Source: Anaspis maculata (Eukaryota > Arthropoda > Insecta > Coleoptera > Scraptiidae). From it: a stretch of 64,000 bases of DNA. Shown here piece after piece: positions 12,229 to 22,649 of this stretch. Below the pieces are notes generated by a model. The model was not told the DNA's origin and made no database searches. It saw nothing but the letters and a program-made list of their open reading frames with translations. Where the stretch lies: positions 54,430,012-54,494,011 of the forward strand of contig OX421965.1 of the NCBI GenBank assembly GCA_949128115.1, in the 5' to 3' direction. The first letter of the stretch is position 1. Every line of letters starts with the position of its first letter. Position numbers and translations under genes: made by a program.

Positions 12229-14017
12229 CGGCCACAATAGAGCACTTTCTTCGAAAATGCGCTCAAAACAATGACAGTGTTCCATACTGTGATATTTCAA
12301 CAAAGATTTTTGAGGGACTCCGGAAGACAATAGCCGGCATCTCCAGCTCACCACTGTATCTCGATTTTCCAATTTATAGTAGTATTGCTCATACCAGAGA
12401 AAAAGACGTACAGTTTAGCTTTCCCTTTCCAGTACAATTTCCTAGGACATTCGCTATTTTCGGTACCTGGTACCTAGGTGCTAGGTGTATAATTTGAATT
12501 TTCCATATGCCAAGCTCCTTCAAATTACTCTGAGAAGTAAACTTGTCTTCAGCTCTTCAGTATTGTTGGTTGCGGCAAAACAGGGTTTCACAGTTGCGTC
12601 TACAGTTGAATTCACACTCGGCGGAGGCGGCCTGCAAGAGTGAATAAGCGCCGCGCCGTTCGCTTCCCACGGGCATTCGGAAGCCAACTAACGCCTGAAG
12701 TTTAGATAGGTACTGCCCGATACCAAGAACATAACGTAAGCAGGTTGCCAAACTTATGTATCTGGTATGTTATGTATGAATTATTGAATGTAGGTAATAC
12801 CAATGGTAATACTTATGTATGAAATTTGGTGTGGACACCTGAAAGCATTAGAAAAGTTAAAAAACGAGCCAAAAAATTTCTTCTTCACTTTTTGTTTGTA
12901 GCGTCATTTTTTCTAATTGCTGGAGATTTTCGATTTTTTTTTTATTATGGTTATCCCTCAAAAGAACCCGCATCAGATATTTGGAGGGAAAAAATCAAAA
13001 CAAAACTAAGCTTTCAAGACAAGATATTGCTATGTCGGTGGCAATGCTACTTTCTACTTCTACTTATTTTTATTTTTCTATTACCTGATATTTCTTAATG
13101 AATCACTTAACTACCCAACAGAAAATAAAAGACTTCGTTTCTGAAAATTATGAACAACGAACACTGATTTTAAGAAAAATATAAGTACCTTATCTACTTT
13201 ATTCACAATGAGATTGGAAAATAATGTCACTTTCGGTCCACGGGCCGAAAGTGGTAGTCCGAAAGTGACGTACCTAAGTATGAAGAGAAAGAGAGGTGAC
13301 TTGTTCTGAACAGCTGTCGCGGAGCGCGGAGTGTTGATGAATGCGTAGTTTGAAAAGATCATGTTCGCATTATTGTAGGAATTCGGAACTTTTCTAGCTC
13401 GTTTTCTAGTTTGAACTTCGAACCGAACGTAAAACTGATACTGAACTGTGTACTAAACCATCTGCTGGTGACAAATACTAAAAAATCTCAGCTCTTGAAA
13501 AATTGCTGGCAGAGGTAGAGGCCGGCATTGTTGACTTGTTGAGGCAAAGCCTACTCAATGAAAATTTTAGAAGTCGCTATCCGTCTTTACCTATGCCTAC
13601 CTGATAACAAACGTTTGACGCAAAAAGCTTCAAATAAAGCCAATTATTTGCATTTAGACTGGATCATTGTGGATAAAGTCCCATACATACCACGGAGTAA
13701 AGCGTCATCACAGCTCATGGGGCGCACCAATGGTGTCTTTGTAGTATATTGAATCCCTTAATGTAAGTTTTTGTTTTTTTTCTGTCTTCCTACAAGTTTA
13801 TTCAAACTGACTGGTTTCGAGGGTCTCCTGTCCCTCCTTGTCAGAGTATCAAAAAGTGATGTAAAAGAGATAAAAAGAGATGGAAAGTTGTATAATTTCG
13901 CCGAAATCTGAATGATGAGTGGAGTTCTGTTTCGATAGCTTTCTTGTTTCATCCCTTTTTTCCAGGGCATCACCGCACGATGGTAGATGCCCCAGTACTA
14001 AGGAACGCAAGAAAAAG
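12226..14017. other. Mostly unrecognised; one small inverted motif
   Basis: No supported gene. Bases 13227-13269 hold a compact inverted motif: GTCACTTTCGG, then CCGAAAGTG, then CCGAAAGTGAC, so the first can pair with either of the others. Confidence 0.45.
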
Positions 14018-14100
14018 TCCATCTGCCCAGTGCGGATTTGGACCCGGGACCCTTGCCTTCGAAAGCAAGGCCGAGCTCACCTGTAAGCTATAGGCACATG
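14018..14100 (-). repeat. tRNA-derived SINE head
   Basis: Read on minus, TAGCTTACAGGTGAGC resembles a Pol III A box, and CCCGGGTCCAAATCCGC about 40 bases later resembles a B box, with a complementary CCTTGCTTTCGAAGGCAAGG arm between them. The spacing fits a tRNA-like head, but the acceptor ends do not pair well, so it is a retroposon head rather than a working tRNA gene. Confidence 0.6.
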
Positions 14101-14374
14101 ATTGAGAGTAAAATAGTATCATACTCTTGATGGTAGATGGTAGGCTTCGGGCTAGAACCTCCAGGCGGAGGCTCTTTTTGCCCTCAGCAGTAATGATGCA
14201 TTTCCCGTCTCGGTAAGTAATAAACTATTAGCATATATCTACTCAATGCCCATTTTAGATGGAGGTGTTATAGGCCCATTGTAAACTTCATGAACTCAAT
14301 TATTACTACTTCAACTGGTAGATAGGTCCATTATTTCTTGGTCACATATTATGCAGCAGAATGAATAATAGATC

Positions 14375-15173
14375 CAGAGTGATTCAAAAGTGTCAGACCA
14401 CACCTTGAAGGTGCGTAATATGGAGTGCTAAAGAGTTGTTGAAAAATTATATGTCTTTTAATTTTGGAGTTACGGAGGGACAAAAGTTGGTCTTTCGATC
14501 GCTTCTATTTTCGTTGTTCCAAAAGATTTTAGTAAACTGTTTATAAAAAAGAAGTGAGTACAAAAAATCAACCTCTGAATCTGTATTCAATTTCTGTTTT
14601 CTCTCCAGGGTGAGTCGTAAACTACAAAAATTTAGTCTCCCTAAATAACCAGAAGCAAGATAATTCTATTAAAATGAATTGTGTTTTATTGTGCTGTACA
14701 TAGATTATGGGACCACTGTGTCAGTTTGCGGGCACTTTTAGAAAAAAAATTCAGGATTAATGACTCACCCTGTATTCAAAACAGAAATTCCTTACAGATT
14801 CAGAGGTTGATTTTTTGTTGTATAAATTTGATTTTAGCTTGAAGTCTTTCCACAAGGTTTTTTTGATATTTTATTTTTCTTGAGGGTTGCCGACCGGTTT
14901 CGCCAAACTTGTTGGCATCAACAGGGCTGGTACAAGGATTTGATTTTTTGTACTCACTGTTTTTCCAAAAACAGTTTACTAAAATCTTTTTTGAACAACG
15001 AAAATAGAAGCGATCGAAGGACCAACTTTCGTCCTTCAGTAACTTCAAAATTAAAAGACATAGAATTTTTCAACAACTCTTCAGCACTCTACTACACCTC
15101 CATATTACGCACCTTCATATTACCATTGATATTACGCACCTCCAAGATGGTCCGACACTTTTGAATCCCCCTG
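14375..15173. mobile_element. Foldback element of Tc1/mariner-like type, about 0.8 kb
   Basis: CAGAGTGATTCAAAAGTGTC at 14375 is mirrored by GACACTTTTGAATCCCCCTG ending at 15173. The arms continue inward through GGTGCGTAATAT, TTGTTGAAAAATT, AAGACATA (right arm), CGATCGCTTCTATTTTCGTTG or its variant, CAACCTCTGAATCTGTA and CAGGGTGAGTC. TA follows the right end; the left TA is not preserved. The right arm carries an extra 122 bp. Two ORFs across it (14800-15048 on minus, 14880-15164 on plus) are shadows. Confidence 0.8.
14818..14939 (-). mobile_element. 122-bp retroelement tail with 11-bp target duplication
   Basis: TTGATTTTTTG occurs at 14807-14817 and again at 14940-14950, flanking this block. 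The left foldback arm has only one copy, with no insert, so the pre-insertion site is visible. Read on minus the insert contains GATGCCAACAAGTTTGGCG and GAAACCGGTCGGCAACCC and ends AAATTTATACAA. A long exact duplication and an AT-rich 3' end fit a 5'-truncated non-LTR retrotransposon or SINE tail. Confidence 0.7.
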
Positions 15174-16640
15174 TATGTGATTTTTCAAAAAATTTGATCG
15201 GCCCTCTGCCCTGCGGTACCCACCATGCACAAAAAATAGATTCAAGTAGTCGCAAGCAGGTCTACGGGGGCCGGCTTTCGAGGGCTGGTTGTCGGCGCCG
15301 ATAAACTCGAGGGTAAACTGGCTCCTTGTGTTTTTGGCCTACACAAGCGTACCAACTCAAGTCGCCGTTGTCGTTGGAAACAGCGCCGTGTTAAAATTAC
15401 ACATTACAAAGTATAATTTCAAACTGGCATCGTTTTAGTCATTACTCTCCATAGTCTCGGACCACCTCATGCATATTTATGAACGTTTTAATGTTTGTTG
15501 CAGGGGGTGTGGTTCTGTGCGTTGTGTGTTTACGAGGAATGGCAAGGGCAACCATCATCAAATCAGCTGTCAATCGTATAATTTATTGTAACTTAGACTA
15601 ATATTGTCACAGCGCCAGAAGTCCAGAACTGGGTATTATACACTCCAGTGCAAGCAGGAACGGATCCGTGATTGAAAAAGCGGAAAGAAGTAATATTATA
15701 ATGAATAATAATTGCGAAACAGCGGAACGCAGAATATACGTACAGATTTGCCGGCGTTCGAAAAGTGAATGTTCAACCTTGGCTCATTAAAGTCAGTGAC
15801 CTATGAATATTGAACTCTATCTCTCTGAAGTCACTGCGGAAGGGATCGAAGTGATCGGAGAAAAGACTCAAGCTGAGAATTCAAGATATGTACCTACTAG
15901 GTAGGTAGGTAGTAGGTACTGCGCTTAGCTACCTCGTTCGCTATTTTACTGCACACATCAATCACACACGGAAACATGGCATTACCATTGAGCTCGAGAT
16001 TTAGCTAAAAGATAGTTCAAATCAAACGGATTTCGGTTTCGATTACAGCTGGATTTTCTACAAGAAATGGTAGGTGAGCATAAATCCTTTCGATGTCTGG
16101 CAATCTCAATAGCATCATTTTAGGTCAAAAGAATTAGCGAGAGAATTAGTTTCACAGCTCTTCATCATTACAGTGAACTATGGATAAAATGTGTTGTATT
16201 GGTATGAAATTACTACGAATGATACGATGCCAACTTGATGCTAACGTCAACGTCTTGATAGATGTGCTATGTATAGTACAATGTAATGTAACAGTAGTTG
16301 TCACCGTCGGTCACTCGGGTCACTGTCTGCGCGGCGTGATAAAGGATAAAGGACATAATATCATCTCTACTGGTTGATGGCTTTTTGCTGATCTGTAAGG
16401 TCGTGGTGGCCTTGACCATTGAAGAGAATGATGGTCAAGCGCGGCGGTACTGAGGAAAATGGAATAAAAATGCCGAGGAGAATACCCAATGCCAAGAGGC
16501 CCAATCTTCTATTGCTCATCATTGAGCAGTAAGGAGTATTACCTGCTCGAACTTGGACTATAAAATAGCAAGCAGTTATATGAAGGAGATAAATAAGATA
16601 CATATCGGGTGGGCCATGAAAACCCGCACTGTTCTATTTT
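15174..16640. other. Non-coding, TACCTA/TAGGTA cluster
   Basis: No gene identified. Bases 15889-15920 contain stacked TACCTA and TAGGTA units, a simple-sequence habit that recurs through the window. Confidence 0.5.
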
Positions 16641-17790
16641 CCTGGCCGATTTTTTGTCTCTGGACCGAGTTTGACAAGTTTGGTATTCTTGTGTAGCCAA
16701 TTGAATAGGCTACAAAAATCATGTATAAATATTGCCGGAATATCAAAATTTAAAATGACTACTAACACCACTGCAAACAGGCCTTCTCTTGCAGTCGTTT
16801 ATTTTGATTGAAATTTGACAGAAGAACGGAACTAGAGGCGTTTTTTAAAAAAACGAACTGTTTTCTACATTTTGGAACGATGAACAGCTCAATTGGTTTG
16901 TTCCTGTCCTGGAAAAGTAACGAATTGAAAAAAGGCTTATTCGACATTGTTTCAATCCGTAACGAAATAATGAAAAAATATTGTTTTGCTTGCCAAATTC
17001 TTGTTTCTCAAGCGATTTCGACAGTTTTGGTATCAATATGAAGCCAAATAAATATGATACAAGTGTCAGTTGTGTCTTACGATCGAAATGTCAAAATTCA
17101 AGATGACGGACTGGGGTAACTGGAAATAGGTCTTCTTTTGCAGTCGTTTCTTTTAACCGAAATCAGACAGACTGACAGAAATGAAGGCGTTTTTTGAGGG
17201 AACGAACTGTTTTTTGAATTTTGATACCATGCACAACCAGTTCAATAGGCTCATTCGTTGGGGAGATGTAGCAAATTAAAAAAAAAGCTCATTTGTCATT
17301 GTTTTAATCCTTGAAGCTGTATTCGCAGTGTATCAATATTTCTCTCTCAAAAATGAAGCTAAAAAGATATAGAGATTTTGATAGGATTTTATTGAATGTT
17401 TGTTCACCTTGCTTCAGTTTCGATTACCCCACATTTTTTTAGAGGCCGAATACCCCTTAAACATACTGGAAAAGTTTCTAAGATATTACTGGGACATTTT
17501 TTGACAAACGAAAAAAAATCAACTGTTTTATAATTTTGAGAGACGTAGAAAATCTAATACATGGCGACATGGCCGCTTTTTGAGAAAAGTTATCAACAAA
17601 AAGAATATGTATTTTTTTATATAATTAGAAAAACGCTATGTATTGAGCTTAATACACTCAGTAGTACAGCATATAAAAAAAAAAAATTTCATTTTTGAGG
17701 GAGAAATCCTGGCCTGCTGAAAATACAGCCTCCCGAGTAATACAAATTTATTGTTTTGGATGATGAATTTTTGTTTCTTGATCGATTTTG
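16641..17790. repeat. Three diverged direct repeats, period about 350-385 bp
   Basis: A block like TTTGTTTCT, GA, GATTTTGACAG followed by TTTGGTA or a variant appears near 16650, 17000 and 17770. GCAGTCGTTTATTTTGATTG near 16791 matches GCAGTCGTTTCTTTTAACCG near 17138, and AACGAACTGTTTT recurs at 16852 and 17200. The copies are heavily diverged. Overlapping short ORFs on both strands here are probably not coding. Confidence 0.6.
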
Positions 17791-17806
17791 ACAGGTTAGG
17801 TACTAC

Positions 17807-18469
17807 TTTCTCAGAAAATATCAAGGCAACAAAAAAAATTCAATTGGGGGGAAGCTTTCTTTTGAGGGGGCGCCGATGCTTGTAGGTGCTCCAGTTTCCA
17901 AGAAAATGCGATTTGAATCTCGCGAGTCACAAGATTTCAGAAATTCATGACCGACAAAACAAAATACTTCCGATAAAAAAAAACCTCTTTCTCTGGGCTT
18001 TCCATTGATGTGTCGCCGATGTCTGTATCTGGCCCAATAAGCCAGAAATTCTGCCTCAAAGTACAGCAAACACAATAATCGGAATTCATAACGACGTCAC
18101 CGATCACACACTTGTTGATTTTCACATGAAAAAGTCCTAGTAACGGCTGGTGTTAAATTCAACAAGTGTGTGATCGGTGACGTCAATTCCGATTATTGTG
18201 TTTGCTGGACTTTGAGGCAGAGTTTCTGGCTTATTGGGCCAGGTACAGACATTGGCGACACATCAATGGAAAGCCCAGAGAAAAAGAATTTGTTTCTTTT
18301 GAAGTATTTTGTTTTGTCGGTCACGAATTTTTGAATTCTTGTGACTCGCCCGACTCAAATTGCATTTCTTGGAAACTAGAGCACCTACAAGCATCGGCGT
18401 CCCCTCAAAAAAAATCAGGCTTCTCTCAATTGAAAAAATTTTTTTGTTGCCTTGATATTTTCTGAGAAA
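17807..18469. mobile_element. Foldback hairpin, arms about 312 bp, loop about 37 bp
   Basis: TTTCTCAGAAAATATCAAGG at 17807 is mirrored by CCTTGATATTTTCTGAGAAA ending at 18469. The arms pair almost continuously to the centre, where GACGTCACCGATCACACACT is mirrored by AGTGTGTGATCGGTGACGTC. ORFs 17821-18075 (-) and 18196-18465 (+) encode nearly the same peptide because they are the two arms. No transposase and no clear target duplication. Confidence 0.9.
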
Positions 18470-18572
18470 ATTGCCTGGATTGCTTTAGCTGGAACAGCCT
18501 GTATATGAATGTGGTAAAAATCTCAAACTTCAAAATGGTTTGCTTTTTTTTTTATTGGAATGTGACACAATG

Positions 18573-18733
18573 ATAGAAATGGCTGATGACACCTGCAAAA
18601 TTTTGGAGCGAAACTCAGAGCGAAACTATCCGGCTATCAGGCGTATCCTCCCCGCGCTCTAGCTTGCCACTTTATTTTTGCTCCAAAAAGTCATTCTACT
18701 GGGAATAAAAAGTGAACGGGAATAATATACGAG
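18573..18733. mobile_element. Partial copy of the 32765-32980 hairpin MITE
   Basis: The shared order is GGCTGATGACACCTGCAAAA, TTTTGGAG, GAAACTATC, TTGCCACTTTATTTTTG, CCAAAAAGTCATTCTACTG. Only the central part and the right arm are present. Confidence 0.7.
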
Positions 18734-19002
18734 TATTTCGACGAGTACCAGAGTCCATCCTCGTAGTCCATACCATAATTATTTTCGCAAAATATAATTA
18801 GAAGAGAATAATAATTAGGTATGTTGATAGCAATGAGAGATAACTAACTAATGTGTGCATGAGGTGACTAAAACCAATGCATTCCCAAGAAATTGCACCG
18901 GTATGATGGTGACGTTTTATTTACACTGTGTCACCTCGCATGCCACAGCAACATAAATGAAAAAGTTGATTACATCCGCCGTAACCTGTAGGTGTAGGTA
19001 CC

Positions 19003-19126
19003 TACCGTATGATCAAAAACTTTCCTCCTCTGGGCAGGCTGTGGCCTGGCCAAAATCAACCTCGTTTGCCTGCCAATGACCAGACCACAGCCTGCCTAGA
19101 GGAGGAAAGTTTTTTATTATACGGTA
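19003..19126. mobile_element. 124-bp palindromic MITE, family B copy 2
   Basis: Ends TACCGTATGATCAAAAACTT and the inverse at 19126 match the copy at 11113-11236, and the length is identical. The central loop (CTCGTTTGCCTGCCAATGAC) is the reverse complement of the other copy's loop, so the two insertions are in opposite orientation. Confidence 0.85.
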
Positions 19127-19370
19127 CTATGATGCGAAAATCTTTCGGAATAGAAGTACCTATAAGTTTGGTCTTCGATCTTAATATACCTACTTACAAA
19201 CTTACATGTTTGATTTGGAAACTTATGCTGAGATGGACCGGGATTCGTGGTAGTCCGTGGTACCTATGGCAAACAATGCTATGGCACTGATTGGAACGGA
19301 CATGAGCGCAGTAACACACTTCTTTACCGATGAATCAGTAAATGTAAAATACATAATACTAAACAAGTTA

Positions 19371-19655
19371 GGAACACGATTGTTTTTGTCCAGTCTCTCT
19401 AATTGTAGTTCTCGGGGTTTTCGTTTTCCGTCGGAAGCGACGTAACGGAGGTGGCGGTGACGGTGGAAACTACTTTCGTTGGAATAGATTAGGGCGAGGA
19501 ACACGATGGTTTTTGTCCTGTCTCAGTAACTTGTTAAGCTCTCGACTTTTTCGTCAAGGTTATTGTAGGGGGGCAGCGGTGATGGCTAAAAACCACTTTT
19601 ATTTTAATAGATTAGTGGCTAAGAGCACGATGGTTTTTTTCCTGTCTCGAAATAC
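19371..19655. repeat. Tandem repeat, period about 126 bp
   Basis: ACACGATTGTTTTTGTCC near 19374, ACACGATGGTTTTTGTCC near 19501 and GCACGATGGTTTTTTTCC near 19625 start successive units. Each is followed by TGTCTC or AGTCTC, and the first two units also share an AATAGATTAG motif. There are two full units and a partial third. Confidence 0.7.
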
Positions 19656-20017
19656 CTACTATAAGTAGAACAACCTGAACAGTTGCCATTAGGTACCAAC
19701 TCTTCAAAAAAAAAATGCCTGGTGGGCCTTGCCTGGCAACGTTAGTGAAGTACCTATACTGGTGTTGGTAGTAGCTGCTGGTGTTACCCATAGAGTGTTA
19801 CCATCTGCTGGCTGCTAGTACCTACCTACTTGATATTGTGCAAGAAAAAGGTAATATGTATCTGTCACCTGTCGAATATTAAAAAATGTCAAAATACAAA
19901 ACTTTGCCATTTCATTATTCAAAATGTATCCCATGGGCTGGAACCAAATTCGACAGGGAGCAACACAACAAGAGATCATATTGAGTCTGTGGTAGAGTTT
20001 TTTCCGTGTCGGTCTGT

Positions 20018-20026
20018 CTGTGTGTT

Positions 20027-20098
<72 letters not shown>

Positions 20099-20121
20099 CG
20101 CGTGCGTGCGTGGATGTGTGT
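20018..20121. repeat. (TG)n microsatellite with CG-rich end
   Basis: A TG run of about 75 bp grading into CGCGCGTGCG repeats. The Val/Cys run on plus and Thr/His run on minus are products of the repeat. Confidence 0.95.
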
Positions 20122-20149
20122 TTCTCAGTTTTTTTGTCCCTCGATTTAT

Positions 20150-20390
20150 TTCTAAACCGTCGGACCGATTTCGACCAAATTTGATATGCACATAATTATG
20201 ATTCATGGTACAAAGGTGAAAATTAACCTTTTCACCGTGATCTGTCAGACGGCAATGCCACTGTCAAAGATCGAGTGACCGAAAACTTTGATCGAACGAT
20301 TTTGACTTCAGTTTGATAGCTCATTTTGAAGCTCTTCAAAAACTCTACTATTCAAAACTTTAAGCTATTACTTATCTGTCATCTAATGAA
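20150..20390. repeat. Dispersed repeat, left part, split by an insertion
   Basis: AACCGTCGGACCGATTTCGA and the GAAGCTCTTCAAAAACTCTA segment match the uninterrupted copy at 8660-8870. The sequence breaks after TATCTGTCAT and resumes at 21153 with AAGTTATAAGCTGTC. Confidence 0.7.
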
Positions 20391-20569
20391 CGTTTTTTTT
20401 TTATCAGTTATTAAATATTGTTTTCCCCTTTTCGACCTTACATTCGGCCATGGGCGTTTTGACACTTTATTTCAAATCGTCGTTACATCATAACAGTTGT
20501 ACAACACTATTATTTCAACGTTTTTAGCGATGTTTGGCCCAGAAAAGTTTTCTTCCGCCGGCGCCGGCT

Positions 20570-20656
20570 GAAATCGAACCTCGATCTGAGAGGACGCGTT
20601 GAAATATGGGTTGCAAGCGCGTTGGTTTATGCTTCTGACTGAGCCACCCAGCCGAC
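20570..20656 (-). repeat. Second tRNA-like unit
   Basis: Read on minus: GGGTGGCTCAGTCAGAAGC fits an A box, and GAGGTTCGATTTCAGCC fits a B box about 60 bases later. The long spacer and poor end pairing argue for a SINE head rather than a functional tRNA. Confidence 0.6.
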
Positions 20657-20658
20657 CA

Positions 20659-20812
20659 AAGCTCAGTTCCCAGTTGCGAATATTCGGACAGAAAATGCGA
20701 AATTTTATGTCAAAGTCCTCATATAGGCCAATCAGAGCCTTCGAATTCAAAATTTGACATAATTATAAAATCGTATTTTCTGTCCGAATATTCGCAACTG
20801 GGAACTGAGCTT
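20659..20812. mobile_element. 154-bp palindromic MITE
   Basis: AAGCTCAGTTCCCAGTTGCG at 20659 is mirrored by CGCAACTGGGAACTGAGCTT ending at 20812, and the stem extends through AATATTCGGACAGAAAAT and a TTTATGTCAAA-type segment. It lies inside the retroposon. Confidence 0.8.
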
Positions 20813-21152
20813 AAGTTTATTTTTTGACCGTCGGCATATTTCTCGCAACGAGGCCTAACACCGACACCGGTGACTGCTTTCCTTCACTATACCGGAAATT
20901 TTGCCGAATCCCTGTGGGTTCCAACACAGGGTAGGGATTTTTAACGACCACCAACATCGCATGGGGTCGGCACCATCGTTCGTGTTCCACGTGCTATGCG
21001 ACACACAAGTTTAACAAGCATTCCAGCGAGCATTCCAGCTAAATCTAAGAGCTTGTTTTGAGACGAAAGTCCGAGCGCCCACAGTGGGACTCGAACCCAC
21101 AACCCCTGATGTAGCAGTCGAACGTGCTAACCAGACTAATCACCACACCTAC

Positions 21153-21260
21153 CTAATAAAAGTTATAAGCTGTCAAAACCTAAACTTTGACGTTCAGTTA
21201 CACCAGAAATACCGAACGGATTTCAGCTGAATTTGGTTTACAGCAAGAGTACCAACCAAG
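21153..21260. repeat. Dispersed repeat, right part
   Basis: AAAAGTTATAAGCTGTC, AAACTTTGACGTTCAG and ACGGATTTCAGCTGAATTT continue the repeat interrupted at 20390. Confidence 0.7.
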
Positions 21261-21764
21261 GACTTGATGGAACGTGTGCAGGTGTCCAGTGAAAAAATGA
21301 AGGGAGAGGAGTGAAATTGTTTAGGGAGGATGGTGGAATATTCTCATCTTCGGAAAAGTTACTGTAATCAGAGTGTTACTGTAATCAGAGTGTTTCTGTA
21401 TTACTGTAATCTGTAATAGTGGTGTTTTTTAATTAGACATTAGAAATAAAATTCCTATTATTTAGATGAATGCTTTACATTTTCATAGGGAATAAATGCA
21501 TGAAAGGGGTGTGTATTGAGGGTTGAACTTTGGTTTTTGTTCGTTTCAGGTGTACAGTACAGTGAAGAAATGTAGAAAGAAGTAAAATTGTGAGCAGACA
21601 AGTTGATTTTTTCTATATCTGAAAAAATTGCTGTAACGAGACAAGGGATGAAAGCTCTATCCTTAGTTGAATATTTTGCATTTGATAAGGTTGGAATACA
21701 TGAAAGGGGTATTGTTTTGCAAGAGTGCAAATCCTTTTTTTTTTAACTGCTGCTCTAAATCTGA

Positions 21765-22646
21765 TGGACAGGGAGCTGGTGCCTCAAAACTTACCTACGT
21801 CATAAGGTACATGATTTTAACCCTGTAGGTCTAATGTGCGTTGATGAGGTTGTTAAAAATTGCTTTGTCTTACATGTCAGACCGGGGGCTTTAGGCTGGT
21901 ATAGGCTTGTCAATTTTCAAAAAATGTCAAAAATTTACGTCATAAGGTGCATGAATGAAACCAACGGGCTTTTGTATGGGAACATCCCTTTGATCAAAAA
22001 TCGAGTCATTAGACAAAATTTTTGGGGGCTCTCGGTCCATAAGACAAGTTTGAAGTCTTCAATATGGGCCAAAATTTACCTCCTCCTGAAGACTTCTTCT
22101 TTGACACAATTTCAGGAATGAAAAACGATTCTTACATGATTTTTTACGCAGGTTTCGAATCTGTCCACAAAAATTTTCAATGGTTCATCGCTTACATGAT
22201 GCAACATCGAAAATTTTCTCTCAAATCGTACACCCTGTATTTCAACATGGAAATCGATTCCGTCTTTCATCCTAATTACAAATATATATCACACTTAGTG
22301 GGTTAGTCAACGAAACGCCTGTGAAAAAATTGATAAATTTTGGTCTTTTTTTGAAAATTTCAAACTTGTCTCATGGACCGAAATCCCCAAAAATTTGGTT
22401 TTACGACCAGATTTTCAATAAGGGAATGTTCCCACACAAAATCCAGTTAGTTTCATTCATGTACCTTATGACGTAAGTTTTTGGCCATTTTTTCGAAAAT
22501 TGACAAGCTCATACCAGCCTAAAGCCCCCGGTGTGACATGTAAGACAAAGCAATTTTTAACAACCTTATCAACGTACATTAGACCTACAGGGTTAAAATC
22601 ATGTACCTTATGACGTAAGTTTTGAGGCACCAGCTATCCCTGTCCA
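21765..22646. mobile_element. 882-bp foldback with 3-bp target duplication, copy 1
   Basis: Both ends read TGGACAGGGA...GCTGGTGCCTC in inverse orientation, and TGA flanks both sides (21762-21764 and 22647-22649). The arms of about 430 bp share TTACGTCATAAGG, GTAGGTCTAATGT, TTGCTTTGTCTTACATGTCA, GGGGGCTTTAGGCTGGTAT and TTCAAACTTGTC-type sequence. ORFs 21834-22121 and 22064-22306 are reading frames in the arms and have no known domain. The element is non-autonomous. A 3-bp duplication would fit CACTA-like or Harbinger-like insertion, but the ends are not diagnostic. Confidence 0.85.
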
Positions 22647-22649
22647 TGA

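Larger units (their letters stand above)
20391..21152 (-). mobile_element. Composite tRNA-headed retroposon, about 762 bp
   Basis: CTAATGAA (20383-20390) and CTAATAAA (21153-21160) flank the block and look like a slightly diverged 8-bp target duplication. The copy at 8660-8870 lacks the insert. On minus, the 5' end holds a tRNA-like head with A box TGGTGATTAGTCTGGTTAGC and B box GGGTTCGAGTCCC (about 21072-21145), and the 3' end has a poly(A) tail (T run at 20393-20402). A second tRNA-like unit in the same orientation lies at about 20570-20656 and a 154-bp hairpin at 20659-20812. It may be a composite SINE or a SINE interrupted by a hairpin element. Confidence 0.6.

Noticed and set aside
12133..12372. 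ORF with VCLSVCLS repeats
   Set aside because: It is produced by the (GACA)n microsatellite.
19830..20206. ORFs with poly-Val/Cys and poly-Thr/His
   Set aside because: They are translations of the (TG)n microsatellite.
20391..21152. Functional tRNA genes at the two tRNA-like units
   Set aside because: A and B boxes are present, but acceptor and other stems pair poorly and the units lie in an insertion with a poly(A) tail, so they are retroposon heads.
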